Source of the DNA: Methylobacterium sp. GXS13
Lineage (GTDB): Bacteria; Pseudomonadota; Alphaproteobacteria; Rhizobiales; Beijerinckiaceae
Direction: 5' to 3'
NCBI RefSeq assembly: GCF_001455965.1
Contig: NZ_LKKO01000001.1
Span: 496,001-560,000, forward strand
DNA: 64,000 nucleotides
In this document: piece after piece, positions 27,637 through 37,639 of the stretch
How the letters are laid out: every line of letters begins with the position of its first letter
Position numbering within the stretch: the stretch's first letter is position 1
Notes under the pieces: generated by a model
Seen by the model: the letters and a program-made list of their open reading frames with translations, nothing else
Told to the model about the DNA's origin: nothing
Databases searched by the model: none
Translations under genes and position numbers: made by a program

Positions 27637-27702
27637 CCCCTGTGACGTGATCCGCCACGAACCTCACACACCCGTCTCCCGTCCCGCGATGGATCGCGGG
27701 CG

Positions 27703-28791
27703 TCAGCCGTCTTCCTGGTACAGAAGCGTAAGCGTACCGAGAAGACTGCCTACCACGGCCGGGAACCAGGCCGCCACCGGTGCGGCGACGAGTCCGGACG
27801 CGCCGAGCCCCTCCATGACCTGTCGGACCACGTAGAGGGCGAAGCCTGCCGCCACGCCTCCGAGGACGAGTTTACCGACCCCACCAAAGCGGAAGAACCG
27901 TAAGGAAACGGTTGCAGCGACGATCACCATCGCCAGGAACAGGACCGGCCGCGCCCACAGGACATCGTACTGGAGACGGTACCGCGTGGCGTCGAGACCG
28001 GCCCGCTCGGTCCGCGCGATGGTTGTGGGAAGTTGCCAGAAAGGCACAGATTCCGGGGGTGTGAAGCGCTGCCGGACCTGCCCCGGGTCGAGGTTCGAGG
28101 CGATCAGGTAGGTGTCGAACGACTCAGGCGGCGCGTCGGGCGCCAGCAGGCGCGTGTCCGAGAGCTCCCAGTAGCCGTCATGAAGCGTCGCACGGGCGGC
28201 CATGATCTGCTCGGCGAACTTGCCGGCCGCGTCGAAGGTGAAGACTGAGACGCCGGCCAGCGTGGTGGTACCCTCGATGGCGGTCTCGGCCCGGATGATC
28301 GCCTCACCGTCCAGCCCGCGCTGGCGGATCCACAGGTCCTTGCCGGAGGACGCCTTGGTCGATTTCGCGAAGATCTTCGCCTCGATCTCGGTGGACCGCT
28401 GCTTCAGCAGGGCCGAGACCGGGTTGTAGATCCCGACCGCCACCGCCCCCAGCCCGAGGGCCACGAAGAAGCCGGGCTGCAGGAACTGCCAGGCCGAGAT
28501 CCCGGCCGCCCGGGCCACCACCAGCTCCAGCTTGCGCGAGAGCTGGAGCAGGGCGGCCATCGAGCCAAACAGGACCGCGAAGGGCAGCACGCCCTCGGCC
28601 ACCGCCGGGGTGCGGTAGAGCGAGAGCAGCGCCATCAGCCCCGTGGAGGCCCCCTCGGCTTCGCCGGCGCGGCGCAGCAGCTCGACGAAGTCGAGGGTGT
28701 AGACCAACGCGAACACGGTGACGAAAACACCGAGCACCGTGCGGGCGAACCGGGCGGCGAAATAGCGCCCGAGGGTCGGACCGATCAGCAT
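27703..28791 (-). CDS. lptG: LPS export permease LptG
   Basis: The 362-aa inner-membrane protein pairs with LptF and the LptB ATPase to pull LPS from the membrane and hand it to the LptC-LptA bridge. It shows the YjgP/YjgQ family layout: three N-terminal helices, a large periplasmic jellyroll domain (about 120-270), and three C-terminal helices. Typical stretches are GRYFAARFARTVLG and MAALLQLSRKLELVVARAAGIS, the coupling helix to LptB. The ATG at 28791 (MLIGPTLGRYF) is chosen. It lies 7 bases after lptF. Confidence 0.95.
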   Translation of the reverse strand: MLIGPTLGRYFAARFARTVLGVFVTVFALVYTLDFVELLRRAGEAEGASTGLMALLSLYRTPAVAEGVLPFAVLFGSMAALLQLSRKLELVVARAAGISAWQFLQPGFFVALGLGAVAVGIYNPVSALLKQRSTEIEAKIFAKSTKASSGKDLWIRQRGLDGEAIIRAETAIEGTTTLAGVSVFTFDAAGKFAEQIMAARATLHDGYWELSDTRLLAPDAPPESFDTYLIASNLDPGQVRQRFTPPESVPFWQLPTTIARTERAGLDATRYRLQYDVLWARPVLFLAMVIVAATVSLRFFRFGGVGKLVLGGVAAGFALYVVRQVMEGLGASGLVAAPVAAWFPAVVGSLLGTLTLLYQEDG

Positions 28792-28798
28792 CCGAGGC

Positions 28799-29959
28799 TC
28801 AGCGGGCTGGCGCGAGACGCGGAGCGCGGAACAGGGCACGCACGGCCCCCGCCAGCGCGGCGTTGAAGGCGCGCACGCGCGGCCCGAAGAAGATCAGCAG
28901 GCAGGAGAGGGCGATCGCCAGGATCGGCACGCCGGCGATCGCTGCCACCGCCCCGGCGCTGCGCGCGGCGGCGCTCACCGCGGCGAAGCCCGCGATCCGC
29001 AGGGCCACCACCGCCAGGATCGCGCCGGCGACCGCGAGCCCCCGACCCTGTCGGGTGGTGCGGGGATCGCCAAGCGCCGCGAAGGCGATGAAGACCAGGG
29101 CCAGCGGGTACAGGCAGGCCGAGAGCCGGTCATGGAGCTCGGCCCGGAATCGACCCTTCTGCAGCTTGTAGTAGCCCTCGGTCTGGTCGGGGAACAGCAG
29201 TTGCGACGTCGAGCGCTCGCGCGGCTTGTAGATCGTATCGGAATCCGGCGGCGCGAAGGCCGCGAGGTCGATCGTGTAGCGCTCGAAGGTCAGGATCGAG
29301 GAATCGCGGGAGTCCTTCTGCTGCTGGTGGACGCTGCCGTTTTCCAGGATCAGGAAGCTCTGCCCGTCGATGTCGGCCGCGGTACCGCGATCCGCCAGGT
29401 AGACCTTGGTCTTGCCGGCCTCCCGCCGGTCCTGGATGAACAGGCCCTTGAGGACCCCGCCGGGCCCGCGCTCGCGGAAATGGAAGGTGATGCCGTTGTC
29501 GAGCTGGGTGAACTGCCCCTCCTTGACGACGTTCGCGATGAAGTCGCCCCGGACCCGGGTGATCACGTCGCGCAGTTCCTGGAAGCTTGCCGGCATCACC
29601 ACCAGCACCAGGAAGCCCACCAGGAAGCTCACGAACAGCGCGAGCGTCAGGAACGGCCGCAGCAGCGCGCGCGGCGGCATGCCGGCCGCCGACATCACGA
29701 TCAGCTCGGAATCGCCGTTAAGCTTGTTCAGCGCATAGACGGTGCCGATGAACAGCGCGACGGGCGCGATCACCACCACCAACGTCGGCAGCGACAGGCC
29801 GGTGACGAACAGGAATACCAGGAGCGTCTGCCCCTTGGCGGTCACGAGATCGAGCTCGCGCAAGGCCTGCGTCAGCCAGATCGTGCCGGTGAGGCCGATC
29901 AGGCAGGCGAGGCTCGCGCCCAGGGCGATCCGAAAGATGTAGCGCTCGATCTGCCTCAT
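28799..29959 (-). CDS. lptF: LPS export permease LptF
   Basis: The 386-aa inner-membrane protein is the partner of LptG in the LptB2FG transporter. It begins RQIERYIFRIALGASLACL, then LNKLNGDSELIVMSAAGMPP (coupling helix), a periplasmic jellyroll domain (about 125-265) and three C-terminal helices from about 270. It is the first gene of the lptF-lptG-lptD-pdxA-rsmA run. The intergenic region to the divergent pepA gene (29960-30142) must hold promoters for both directions. Confidence 0.95.
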   Translation of the reverse strand: MRQIERYIFRIALGASLACLIGLTGTIWLTQALRELDLVTAKGQTLLVFLFVTGLSLPTLVVVIAPVALFIGTVYALNKLNGDSELIVMSAAGMPPRALLRPFLTLALFVSFLVGFLVLVVMPASFQELRDVITRVRGDFIANVVKEGQFTQLDNGITFHFRERGPGGVLKGLFIQDRREAGKTKVYLADRGTAADIDGQSFLILENGSVHQQQKDSRDSSILTFERYTIDLAAFAPPDSDTIYKPRERSTSQLLFPDQTEGYYKLQKGRFRAELHDRLSACLYPLALVFIAFAALGDPRTTRQGRGLAVAGAILAVVALRIAGFAAVSAAARSAGAVAAIAGVPILAIALSCLLIFFGPRVRAFNAALAGAVRALFRAPRLAPAR

Positions 29960-30142
29960 TGGCCCGGCAGTTCCGCCCGTGCTCTCGCGCCCTCGACGGC
30001 CAGGGACCCGACAAAAGGGGCGATTCCAGGGCTGCTGCGCCGCGTTGCGTTTGCCGCCTCAGCGGCTACACAGAGCGGATTGCGCTCAGCGTGACCGCGC
30101 GGGTGCGTCGAAAACTGCGGAACGACGGGCAGGGCGACGGGT

Positions 30143-31654
30143 ATGGCGGACGGTATCGAGATCGGTTTCGGCCCCCTTGAGCAGAGCGGCCAGGGCCCGG
30201 GGGGATCGGGCGATCTCGTGGTGTTCGTCGGCGACGACCTCGCCCTCGGATCCGCGGCCCGGGCCGCACTCGGCGCCGCGGGCACAGACCTCGTGGCGAA
30301 GGCGGCGGCCTCGGAGAAGTTCAAGGGCCGCTCGCTCAGCGCCCTGACCCTTCCGGCGCCGGCGGGCGTCAATGCCGACCGGCTGGTGGTCATCGGGCTG
30401 GGTTTGGAGAAGGACCGGGCCAAAACCGATTGGCCGGCGCTCGGCGGCTTCACCGCCGGCAAAGTCTCGGGCCGCGCGGCCCGGGTCGTGCTCGATTGGC
30501 CGGGTACGACGGTGAGCGCTGCGCAGGCCGGCGAGTTCGCGCTCGGCGCACGCCTGCGGACCTACACGTTCGACCGCTACAAGACCACGAAGAAGCCGGA
30601 TGCCGAGGACAAGAGCGGCACCACGCTCACCCTCCTGCTCGCCGAGCATGGCACGGCCTCTCGCGAGGGTGAGGGCGCCCGGACCCTGTCCGAGGGTGTC
30701 ATCCTGGCGCGCGATCTCGTAAACGAGCCGCCGAACGTTCTCTTCCCCGAAGAATTCGCCCGGCGCGCTGCGGACTTGTCGAAGCTCGGCGTCGAGATCG
30801 AGGTTCTGGAGCCGGCGCGAATGCGCGAGCTCGGCATGGGCGCGCTGCTCGCCGTGGCGCAGGGCTCGGTCCGCGAACCGCGGATCGTGATCATGCGCTG
30901 GAACGGCGGCCCGGCCGGCGAGGCGCCCGTCGCCTTCATCGGCAAGGGCGTGGTGTTCGATTCCGGCGGCATCTCGATCAAGCCGGGCGGCGGCATGGAA
31001 GACATGAAGGGCGACATGGGCGGCGCGGCCGCGGTCGTCGGCGCACTCCACGCGCTGGCCAGCCGCAAGGCCCGTTGCAACGTCGTCGGGGCCATCGGCA
31101 TCGTCGAGAACATGCCGGACGGCGGCTCCTACCGCCCGTCCGACATCATCACGTCGATGTCGGGCCAGACCATCGAGGTGATCAACACCGACGCGGAGGG
31201 CCGGCTCGTGCTCGCCGACGTGATCACCCACGTGGTCCGCAGTGCCAAGCCGAAGGCCATGGTCGATCTCGCGACCCTGACCGGGGCGATCATCGTGGCG
31301 CTGGGCCAGGACATCGCCGGCATGTTCTCCAACGACGACGCGCTCGCGGCCAACATCAACGCCGCCGGCGAGGCTACGGGCGAGAAGGTCTGGCGGATGC
31401 CGCTGATCCCCGCCTACGACAAAGCCATCGACTCCAAGTTCGCCGACATGAAGAACACCGGCGGCCGTCACGGCGGCGCCGCCACGGCGGCCTCGTTCAT
31501 GCAGCGCTACGTCGAGGAGGTGCCGTGGGCCCATCTCGACATCGCGGGCGTGGCGATGTCGTCGAACGCCAGCGAGATCAACCGCAGCTGGGGCGCCGGC
31601 TGGGGCGTGCGTCTGCTCGACCGGCTCGTGCGGGACCATTACGAGGCGCGGTAA
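30143..31654 (+). CDS. pepA: Leucyl aminopeptidase PepA (M17)
   Basis: The 503-aa cytosolic hexameric metallo-aminopeptidase releases N-terminal residues from peptides with two divalent metal ions. The C-terminal catalytic domain starts near residue 170 and shows the metal-binding [21 protein letters not shown] stretch (cut here to its pattern), [12 protein letters not shown], and the M17 signature [12 protein letters not shown] at about residues 346-357. The N-terminal domain (1-165) is the less conserved regulatory part. Divergent to lptF, an arrangement found in many Proteobacteria. The next gene starts 6 bases after its stop. Confidence 0.96.
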   Translation: MADGIEIGFGPLEQSGQGPGGSGDLVVFVGDDLALGSAARAALGAAGTDLVAKAAASEKFKGRSLSALTLPAPAGVNADRLVVIGLGLEKDRAKTDWPALGGFTAGKVSGRAARVVLDWPGTTVSAAQAGEFALGARLRTYTFDRYKTTKKPDAEDKSGTTLTLLLAEHGTASREGEGARTLSEGVILARDLVNEPPNVLFPEEFARRAADLSKLGVEIEVLEPARMRELGMGALLAVAQGSVREPRIVIMRWNGGPAGEAPVAFIGKGVVFDSGGISIKPGGGMEDMKGDMGGAAAVVGALHALASRKARCNVVGAIGIVENMPDGGSYRPSDIITSMSGQTIEVINTDAEGRLVLADVITHVVRSAKPKAMVDLATLTGAIIVALGQDIAGMFSNDDALAANINAAGEATGEKVWRMPLIPAYDKAIDSKFADMKNTGGRHGGAATAASFMQRYVEEVPWAHLDIAGVAMSSNASEINRSWGAGWGVRLLDRLVRDHYEAR

Positions 31655-31660
31655 CGGCCC

Positions 31661-32368
31661 ATGGCTCAAGGATCGGGCGCGGCCCGGACAGCGCGCGGAC
31701 ACGCGCTCCCGATCGCCGCGATCCCGATCCCGATCCTGGCCATGCTCGCGGCGCTGGTGCTGGTGGCCGTCACAGGCCTCAGCCAGCGCTCGAGCGTGCC
31801 GGAGGCGGTCGAGCCCTGGATCTACGGCTACTTCATCACTCGCTATCCGCTCTTCGCCTTCGCACTCGTCTACGGCATCGCGCATCTCGCGGTGGTTGCG
31901 GCCGGGCCGGGTCCGGCCTCCGCACTCCGTCGAATCCTGTTCGCCACCATCGGCACCGCCGCCCTCGTGCTGGCCGGGCTCTACCCGACCGTCGGCGGCC
32001 TGATCCTGCGCGGCGGCTTCGCCACCGGCGGAATGGCGTTCCTGACCCATCAGCCCCTGTGGCTGGCCTACGGGTTCGGCGCCGGGGTCGCGGCGGCGAT
32101 CTTCGGTGGGATCCTCGGCGTGTTCGCGATCGCGGCCAACCGGCCGCTGCGCCCGAGCCTCCGGCGAATCGGCGCTGGCCTGCTGGCCTTCCTGGCCCTC
32201 TGGTTCGGCGCCTGCGTGATCGGGCTTGCCGGCGACTTCGGCCTCGGACCTTGGCCGCGCCGGGCCTTCAGCCCCTCCGAGGCGGTCGTTGCCGCGCTGC
32301 TGCTCGTCATTGCCGCCCTGCCGCACGCAGCACTCACGACATTGAGCTGGCTCCGTCGGAGAGCCTGA
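31661..32368 (+). CDS. Multi-pass membrane protein of unknown function
   Basis: The 235-aa product has about six transmembrane helices separated by short loops (for example IPILAMLAALVLVAVTGL near residue 25, and later AVVAALLLVIAALPHAALTTL). No catalytic motif or family is recognised. It starts 6 bases after pepA and is probably in its transcript. The Arg-rich end and the helix pattern are consistent with an integral inner-membrane protein oriented by the positive-inside rule. Confidence 0.7.
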   Translation: MAQGSGAARTARGHALPIAAIPIPILAMLAALVLVAVTGLSQRSSVPEAVEPWIYGYFITRYPLFAFALVYGIAHLAVVAAGPGPASALRRILFATIGTAALVLAGLYPTVGGLILRGGFATGGMAFLTHQPLWLAYGFGAGVAAAIFGGILGVFAIAANRPLRPSLRRIGAGLLAFLALWFGACVIGLAGDFGLGPWPRRAFSPSEAVVAALLLVIAALPHAALTTLSWLRRRA

Positions 32369-32470
32369 GGTCGCCGCCTTGCTAGTGGCCGCCCGTTCGC
32401 CCACAGTCGGGCTGTTCTGCGTAGGGACGGGATGCGACCATCGAGAGCCGTGCCCGTGGGAGACGACGCG

Positions 32471-34225
32471 ATGCGCGAGGCCAGCTTAATCGAGCAGGGC
32501 ACGACGGCACGCCGGCCCGGATCCGAGCCGGCCTACGCCTTCGCCGATCTGTCGCCGCGCCCGTGGCTCTCCTCCTACCCGCCCGGCGTCCCGGCCGAGA
32601 TCGATGTCGAGTCTCTCGGCACCCTGGCCGACCTCTTCGAGACCAGCGTGGCCGCCTTTGCCGACCGCCCGGCGATCCTGTGCTTCGGCTCGACCATGAC
32701 CTATGCGAGCCTCGGCAAACAGGCGCGGGCGCTCGCGGCCTGGCTGCGGGCGCAGGGATTGGCCAAGGGTGACCGCGTCGCGATCATGCTGCCGAATGTG
32801 CCGGCCTACGCGGTGGCCCTGTTCGGCGTGCTCTCGGCCGGTGGGACCGTGGTCAACGTCAACCCGCTCTACACGCCCCGGGAATTCGGGCAGCAGATCA
32901 GCGACTCGGGCGCCCGGTTCCTGATCGTGCTGGAGAATTTCGGTCCGACCGTCGCGGGGGCGCTCGCGGATGTCGCGCTGGAGCGCGTCCTCCTGGTCGG
33001 CCCGGGCGACGGGCTCGGACTGAAAGGCCATGTCATCAACCTCGCCAGCCGGCACGTGCGCAAGGCCGTACCGCCGTTCCAGTTACCCGAGGGGCTGGCG
33101 CTGCCGTTCACGACGGCTCTGCGCCGGGGCAGCGGCATGCCGCACGCCTCCGTACCGGTCGATCCCGAGGATCTGGCCTTCCTGCAATATACCGGCGGCA
33201 CCACGGGCATCGCCAAGGCGGCGATGCTGACCCACCGCAACGTCATGGCCAATGTCGAGCAGTCGCAGCTGTTCTTCAATTCGAAGGATCCGAGCATCCT
33301 CCGCTGCGCCGTCACGGCCCTGCCGCTCTACCACATCTTCGCGCTGACGGCCTGCTTCTTCCAGTTCATGCGCAACGGCGGATCGTGCCTGCTGATCCCC
33401 AATCCGCGCGACTGCGATGGCATGGTGAGGACCTTGAGCCGCAACCGCTTCACGCACCTGATGGGCGTGAACACGCTGTTCAACGTGCTGATCAACCACC
33501 CGAAGATCCACACGGTCGACTTCTCCCATCTCGACTTCGTCGTCGGCGGCGGGACGGCGGTGCAGCGGCCGGTGGCGGAGCGCTGGAAGGCGCTCACCGG
33601 CAACACGATCCTCGAAGGCTACGGCCTGTCGGAAACCTCGCCGGTGGTGAGCGCCAACCCGCCCGGGATCAAGGCGTTTTCGGGAACGATCGGCTACCCG
33701 TTCCCCTCCACCGAGGTCTCGATCCGCGACGCCGCCGGCAAGCCGGTGCCCGGGGGCCAGCCGGGCGAGATCTGCGTGCGCGGCCCGCAGGTGATGCGCG
33801 GATACTGGAATCGCCCCGAGGAAACTGAGCGGGCCATGACGCCGGACGGATTCTTCCGCACCGGGGACGTCGCCGTGATGGAGCCAGACGGCCAGATCAA
33901 GATCGTGGACCGGATGAAGGACATGATCCTAGTCTCCGGATTCAACGTCTACCCGAACGAGGTCGAGGAGGTGCTGGCCGCCCATCCCGGCGTGCTGGAA
34001 TGCGCGGTGGTCGGTGCCCCCAGCGAGGAGACCGGCGAGATGGTCGTCGCCCACGTGGTGATGAAGGACCCGGCCGTCTCGACCGACGCCCTGCGGGCCC
34101 ACGCCCGCACCCAGCTCACCGGCTACAAGGTACCCCGCCGGGTGATCCTGCACGATGCGCTGCCCAAGACCAATGTCGGCAAGGTGCTCCGCCGGGTCCT
34201 GCGCGACGAGACCCCACTGGGCTGA
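32471..34225 (+). CDS. fadD: Long-chain fatty acid-CoA ligase
   Basis: The 584-aa adenylate-forming enzyme activates fatty acids to acyl-CoA. The start region PRPWLSSYPPGVPAEID is typical of FadD. The AMP-binding P-loop is YTGGTTGIAKAAML near residue 240, with GYGLSETSPVV and a DRMKDMILVSGFNVYPNEVEE hinge and C-terminal domain with the FRTGD and KTNVGKVLRR catalytic Lys motif. The ATG at 32471 has GGGAG 8 bases upstream; an in-frame ATG at 32432 would add 13 residues. It is probably involved in beta-oxidation or lipid recycling. Confidence 0.94.
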   Translation: MREASLIEQGTTARRPGSEPAYAFADLSPRPWLSSYPPGVPAEIDVESLGTLADLFETSVAAFADRPAILCFGSTMTYASLGKQARALAAWLRAQGLAKGDRVAIMLPNVPAYAVALFGVLSAGGTVVNVNPLYTPREFGQQISDSGARFLIVLENFGPTVAGALADVALERVLLVGPGDGLGLKGHVINLASRHVRKAVPPFQLPEGLALPFTTALRRGSGMPHASVPVDPEDLAFLQYTGGTTGIAKAAMLTHRNVMANVEQSQLFFNSKDPSILRCAVTALPLYHIFALTACFFQFMRNGGSCLLIPNPRDCDGMVRTLSRNRFTHLMGVNTLFNVLINHPKIHTVDFSHLDFVVGGGTAVQRPVAERWKALTGNTILEGYGLSETSPVVSANPPGIKAFSGTIGYPFPSTEVSIRDAAGKPVPGGQPGEICVRGPQVMRGYWNRPEETERAMTPDGFFRTGDVAVMEPDGQIKIVDRMKDMILVSGFNVYPNEVEEVLAAHPGVLECAVVGAPSEETGEMVVAHVVMKDPAVSTDALRAHARTQLTGYKVPRRVILHDALPKTNVGKVLRRVLRDETPLG

Positions 34226-34367
34226 TACCCCGTATTGCCCGCGGCGGATCGCCGTCGCCTCCGCACGTAACCGCCTGTCCGTGATCGCCGAATGGTGAGG
34301 CTGCGGCGCTTGCACCCCTGTCGGCCCACGCCGATCTGTGGGTTGTACGTGCCGGACAGGTGAGGAG

Positions 34368-35327
34368 ATGGCGATGGTGATCCGGAGCAGGCGCGGGTGG
34401 GAGATCCCGGAGAATCAGGCCACGCCCGAGGCGGTCTTCCTCAACCGGCGTGCGCTGCTCGCCGCGGCGGCGGGGCTCGCGGCAGGCTCCGCGCTCGGCG
34501 GTCGGAGCGCCATCGCGGCTGCCGGTGACGCAGCGCTCTATCCGGCCCCGCGCAACCCTGCCTACACCCTGGACCGGCCGATCACGGCGGAACGCTTCAG
34601 CGGCGCCTACAACAACTTCTACGAGTTCGGCACGTCCAAGACCGTGCTGCCAGCCGCAAACGCGCTCAAGACGCAGCCCTGGACCCTGAAGATCGACGGC
34701 TTGGTTGAAAAACCCTTCGAGATCGGCGTCGACGATCTGATCCGGAAGATCGGCCTGGAGGAGCGGCTCTATCGCCATCGCTGCGTCGAGGCCTGGTCCA
34801 TGTCGGTGCCATGGACCGGCTTCCCTCTGTCGAAGCTCGTGGCCCTCGCCAAGCCGACCTCGGGCGCGAAGTACATCCGCTTCGAGACGTTCATGGACAA
34901 GGCGATGGCGCCCGGCCAGCGCGCCTTCTACTACCCCTGGCCCTACACTGAAGGATTGACCCTGGCCGAGGCCGGCAACGATCTCGCCTTCGTGGTCACG
35001 GGCGTCTACGGCAAGCCGCTGCCGAACCAGTTCGGCGCGCCGATCCGCATCGCGGTGCCGTGGAAATACGGGTTCAAGTCGGCGAAGTCGCTGGTGAAGG
35101 TGTCGTTCACCGCCGACCGCCCCAAGACCTTCTGGGAAGGGCTGCAAGCGTCCGAGTACGGCTTCTGGGCCAATGTGAACCCGGCCGTACCGCACCCACG
35201 CTGGAGCCAAGCGTCGGAGCGGGTGCTGGGCACCGACGAGCGGGTGCCGACCGTGATCTACAACGGCTACGGCGACCAGGTCGCCGACCTGTACAAGGGA
35301 CTGGAGGGCGAGCGGCTGTTCGTGTGA
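34368..35327 (+). CDS. msrP: Methionine sulfoxide reductase catalytic subunit MsrP (YedY)
   Basis: The 319-aa periplasmic molybdenum protein repairs oxidised methionines in envelope proteins. A Tat-type leader (NRRALLAAAAGLAAGSALGG) is near residues 24-43. The single molybdopterin ligand Cys lies in HRCVEAWSM at about residue 138, and the oxidoreductase fold includes VPWKYGFKSAKSLVKV and GYGDQVADLYKGL near the end. The membrane haem partner MsrQ usually follows msrP, but no msrQ is next to it here. ATGs at 34368 and 34374 are both possible starts. The signal peptide should be cleaved after AIAAAG. Confidence 0.93.
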   Translation: MAMVIRSRRGWEIPENQATPEAVFLNRRALLAAAAGLAAGSALGGRSAIAAAGDAALYPAPRNPAYTLDRPITAERFSGAYNNFYEFGTSKTVLPAANALKTQPWTLKIDGLVEKPFEIGVDDLIRKIGLEERLYRHRCVEAWSMSVPWTGFPLSKLVALAKPTSGAKYIRFETFMDKAMAPGQRAFYYPWPYTEGLTLAEAGNDLAFVVTGVYGKPLPNQFGAPIRIAVPWKYGFKSAKSLVKVSFTADRPKTFWEGLQASEYGFWANVNPAVPHPRWSQASERVLGTDERVPTVIYNGYGDQVADLYKGLEGERLFV

Positions 35328-35357
35328 CGGCCGCCGCGACTTCAAACCAGGAAATCC

Positions 35358-35380
35358 CCCAAGGGCATCCCGCCCTTGGG
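35358..35380. terminator. Bidirectional hairpin between msrP and lsrB
   Basis: CCCAAGGGC, loop ATCCC, GCCCTTGGG is a perfect 9-bp stem between two convergent genes, 31 bases after the msrP stop. It could end transcription from both sides. No T-run is present. Confidence 0.55.
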
Positions 35381-35483
35381 CGGGACTCGGGGGCGGAGCG
35401 AACGGGCGATCTGCCGGGCTTCGCCCTGCACACGCAGAGGGGTGGGGAGCCTCTCAACCCGACCGTTCGGGGGCAGCGATCGG

Positions 35484-36389
35484 TCAGTAAGTCCAGCGCT
35501 GCGCCTTCGACACCAGGAAGTCGCGAAACGCCTGGACTCGAGCGACCGAGCGCATCTCCTCGGCATAGACGAGATAGCTCTCGAGGCTCGGCATTTCGGT
35601 GTCGCGCAGGACCTGGGTGAGCTGCTGGTCACCATCCACCGCGTAGTCCGGCAGGATGCCGATGCCGGCGCCCGCCTCCATGGCCTTCTGCAGCGCGCCG
35701 ATATTGTTCACCGTCAGGTGGACGCTGCGGCGGTCGCGGCCCTCGCGCCCGGCATCGGCCAGCCAATGGGCCGCCAGCAGGTAGGACGGCTCGTTGCCGC
35801 CGAACGAGACGAGGCGGTGATTGTCGAGTTCCTCGATGGTCTTGGGCTCGCCGAAGCGCTTGACGTAATCGACGCTCGCGAAGGCGTGGTAGTGAACGGT
35901 GAACAACCGGCGTTGGATCAGGTCCGGCTGGGCCGGACGGCGCATGCGGATGGCTACATCAGCCTCGCGCATCGCGAGATCGAGTTCCTCGTTGGTCAGG
36001 ATCAGCTCGATGCGGACGTCGGGATACAGATCAAGGAACTCACCGACTCGCTGCGCCAGCCACGATGTGCCCAGACCCACGGTGGTGGTAACCTTGAGAT
36101 CGCCGGTCGGCCGCTCGGAGGTTTCGACGAGACGGGCCCGGGTGTTCTCCAGGCGCAGCTTCATGTCCCGAGCGGCGCGGAACAGCAGGTCGCCCTGTTC
36201 GGTGAGGATCAGGCCGCGGGCATGACGGTGGAACAAAGGTGCCTTCAGTTCGCGCTCCAGGGCGCTGATCTGGCGGCTCACCGCGGACTGGCTGAGGCCG
36301 ATATCGTCGCCCGCCTTGGTGAAGCTGCCCGCCTCTGCGACGTTCAGGAAGATCCGGATCTTGTCCCAATCCAAGGCGAGAACCCCCAC
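35484..36389 (-). CDS. lsrB: LysR-type regulator, LsrB/VtlR family
   Basis: The 301-aa regulator begins with a winged helix-turn-helix (DWDKIRIFLNVAEAGSFTKA then SQSAVSRQISALERELK) and a C-terminal effector domain (VTTTVGLGTSWLAQRVGEFLD; LILTNEELDLAMREADVAIR). This wording matches LsrB of rhizobia and VtlR of Brucella and Agrobacterium, and the gene follows trxB, as in those genomes. LsrB senses redox state and VtlR activates small RNAs (family knowledge). The start is GTG at 36389; the longer frame to 36479 adds unrelated residues. An imperfect TGCA-N5-TGCA pair lies at 36507-36519 upstream. Confidence 0.85.
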   Translation of the reverse strand: MGVLALDWDKIRIFLNVAEAGSFTKAGDDIGLSQSAVSRQISALERELKAPLFHRHARGLILTEQGDLLFRAARDMKLRLENTRARLVETSERPTGDLKVTTTVGLGTSWLAQRVGEFLDLYPDVRIELILTNEELDLAMREADVAIRMRRPAQPDLIQRRLFTVHYHAFASVDYVKRFGEPKTIEELDNHRLVSFGGNEPSYLLAAHWLADAGREGRDRRSVHLTVNNIGALQKAMEAGAGIGILPDYAVDGDQQLTQVLRDTEMPSLESYLVYAEEMRSVARVQAFRDFLVSKAQRWTY

Positions 36390-36637
36390 CGACGCCAATC
36401 CGCACCCGATGCCCGGCTCGGACCGAGCCGCACCTGCGTCGGGCGATTGACCGGGCGAAGCGCGTATCGCCGACGCCAAGCTGGCGCGGCCGGCGCTGCA
36501 GGGGCATGCATCGATTGCAGCCCTGCCCGGTCAGAACCCCTATGCGCCCGGCGCATGGTCGGACGCAAGGGTTCACATCGCGATCTTGTTGACAGGACTT
36601 TGGTCCAACAGCGCGGTGCTGCCCGCACTGCGTGGTC

Positions 36638-37618
36638 TCACTCGGCCGCGGCGGCCTGAACCGGCGTCTCGCCGATCTCCAAGTTCGCCAGGAATTTCTC
36701 CGCTTCGAGCGCAGCCATGCAGCCCATACCGGCGGCGGTGATCGCCTGCCGGTAGACGTCGTCGGTGACGTCGCCCGCAGCGAACACACCCGGAATCTTC
36801 GTTTCGGTGGTGCCGGGCTTCACCGACAAGTAGCCGCCGTGACGCATCGGCAGCTGGCCCTCGAAGATCGCGGTGGCCGGCTGGTGGCCGATCGCCACGA
36901 AGATGCCGTCGGCCGGCACTTCGCTGATCTCCCCCGAGCGCGGGTCCTTCAGCCGGATATGGGTAACCCCCGGCGCCGGCTTCTGGACGCCGCAGATCTC
37001 CGCAACCTCCCGGTGCCACAGCACCTCGACGTTCGGGTGCTTGAACAGCCGCTCCTGCAGAATCCGCTCGGCCCGGAAGCTGTCCCGGCGATGTACGACC
37101 GTGACCTTCTTGGCGATATTGGCGAGGTACAACGCCTCCTCGACGGCGGTGTTGCCGCCGCCGACCACCACGACTTCCTTACCGCGGAAGAAAAAGCCGT
37201 CGCAGGTGGCGCAGGCCGAGACGCCGCCGCCCTGGAACGCCGCCTCGGAGGGCAGACCGAGCCACTTCGCCTGGGCGCCGGTGGCGATGATGAGCGCGTC
37301 GCAGGAATAGGTCTCGCCCGAATCCGCTTCCAGCCGGAACGGCCGCTGCTTGAGATCGACCGCCGTGATGTATTCCGAGACGATCTTCGTCCCGACATGC
37401 TCGGCCTGCAGACGCATCTGTTCCATGAGCCATGGCCCCTGGATCGCCTCGGCGAATCCCGGATAATTCTCGACATCGGTGGTGATCATGAGCTGACCGC
37501 CGGGCTGGAAGCCGGAGATTAGCAATGGCTCCACCATGGCGCGGGCCGCGTAGATCGCCGCCGTGTAGCCGGCGGGACCGGAGCCGACGATCACGAGCTT
37601 GGCGTGGGTGTGGGCCAT
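36638..37618 (-). CDS. trxB: Thioredoxin-disulfide reductase
   Basis: The 326-aa flavoenzyme passes electrons from NADPH to thioredoxin. It has FAD-binding [16 protein letters not shown] at residues 12-27, the redox-active CATCDG pair near residue 137, NADPH-binding [15 protein letters not shown], and the late [18 protein letters not shown] motif. It lies 20 bases after the ELM1-like gene, with which it may be co-transcribed, and is followed by the LsrB/VtlR-type regulator. Confidence 0.97.
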   Translation of the reverse strand: MAHTHAKLVIVGSGPAGYTAAIYAARAMVEPLLISGFQPGGQLMITTDVENYPGFAEAIQGPWLMEQMRLQAEHVGTKIVSEYITAVDLKQRPFRLEADSGETYSCDALIIATGAQAKWLGLPSEAAFQGGGVSACATCDGFFFRGKEVVVVGGGNTAVEEALYLANIAKKVTVVHRRDSFRAERILQERLFKHPNVEVLWHREVAEICGVQKPAPGVTHIRLKDPRSGEISEVPADGIFVAIGHQPATAIFEGQLPMRHGGYLSVKPGTTETKIPGVFAAGDVTDDVYRQAITAAGMGCMAALEAEKFLANLEIGETPVQAAAAE

Positions 37619-37639
37619 CTCTCGGTTCCTTCAGGTCGG

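Noticed and set aside
25012..27645. Long plus-strand reading frame (877 codons) opposite lptD
   Set aside because: It is a shadow of lptD in GC-rich DNA: low-complexity, Arg/Val/Glu-rich translation with no domain, while lptD has a signal peptide and clear family motifs.
30086..32404. Long minus-strand frame (772 codons) opposite pepA and its neighbour
   Set aside because: Covers two real plus-strand genes and has no domain or start signal.
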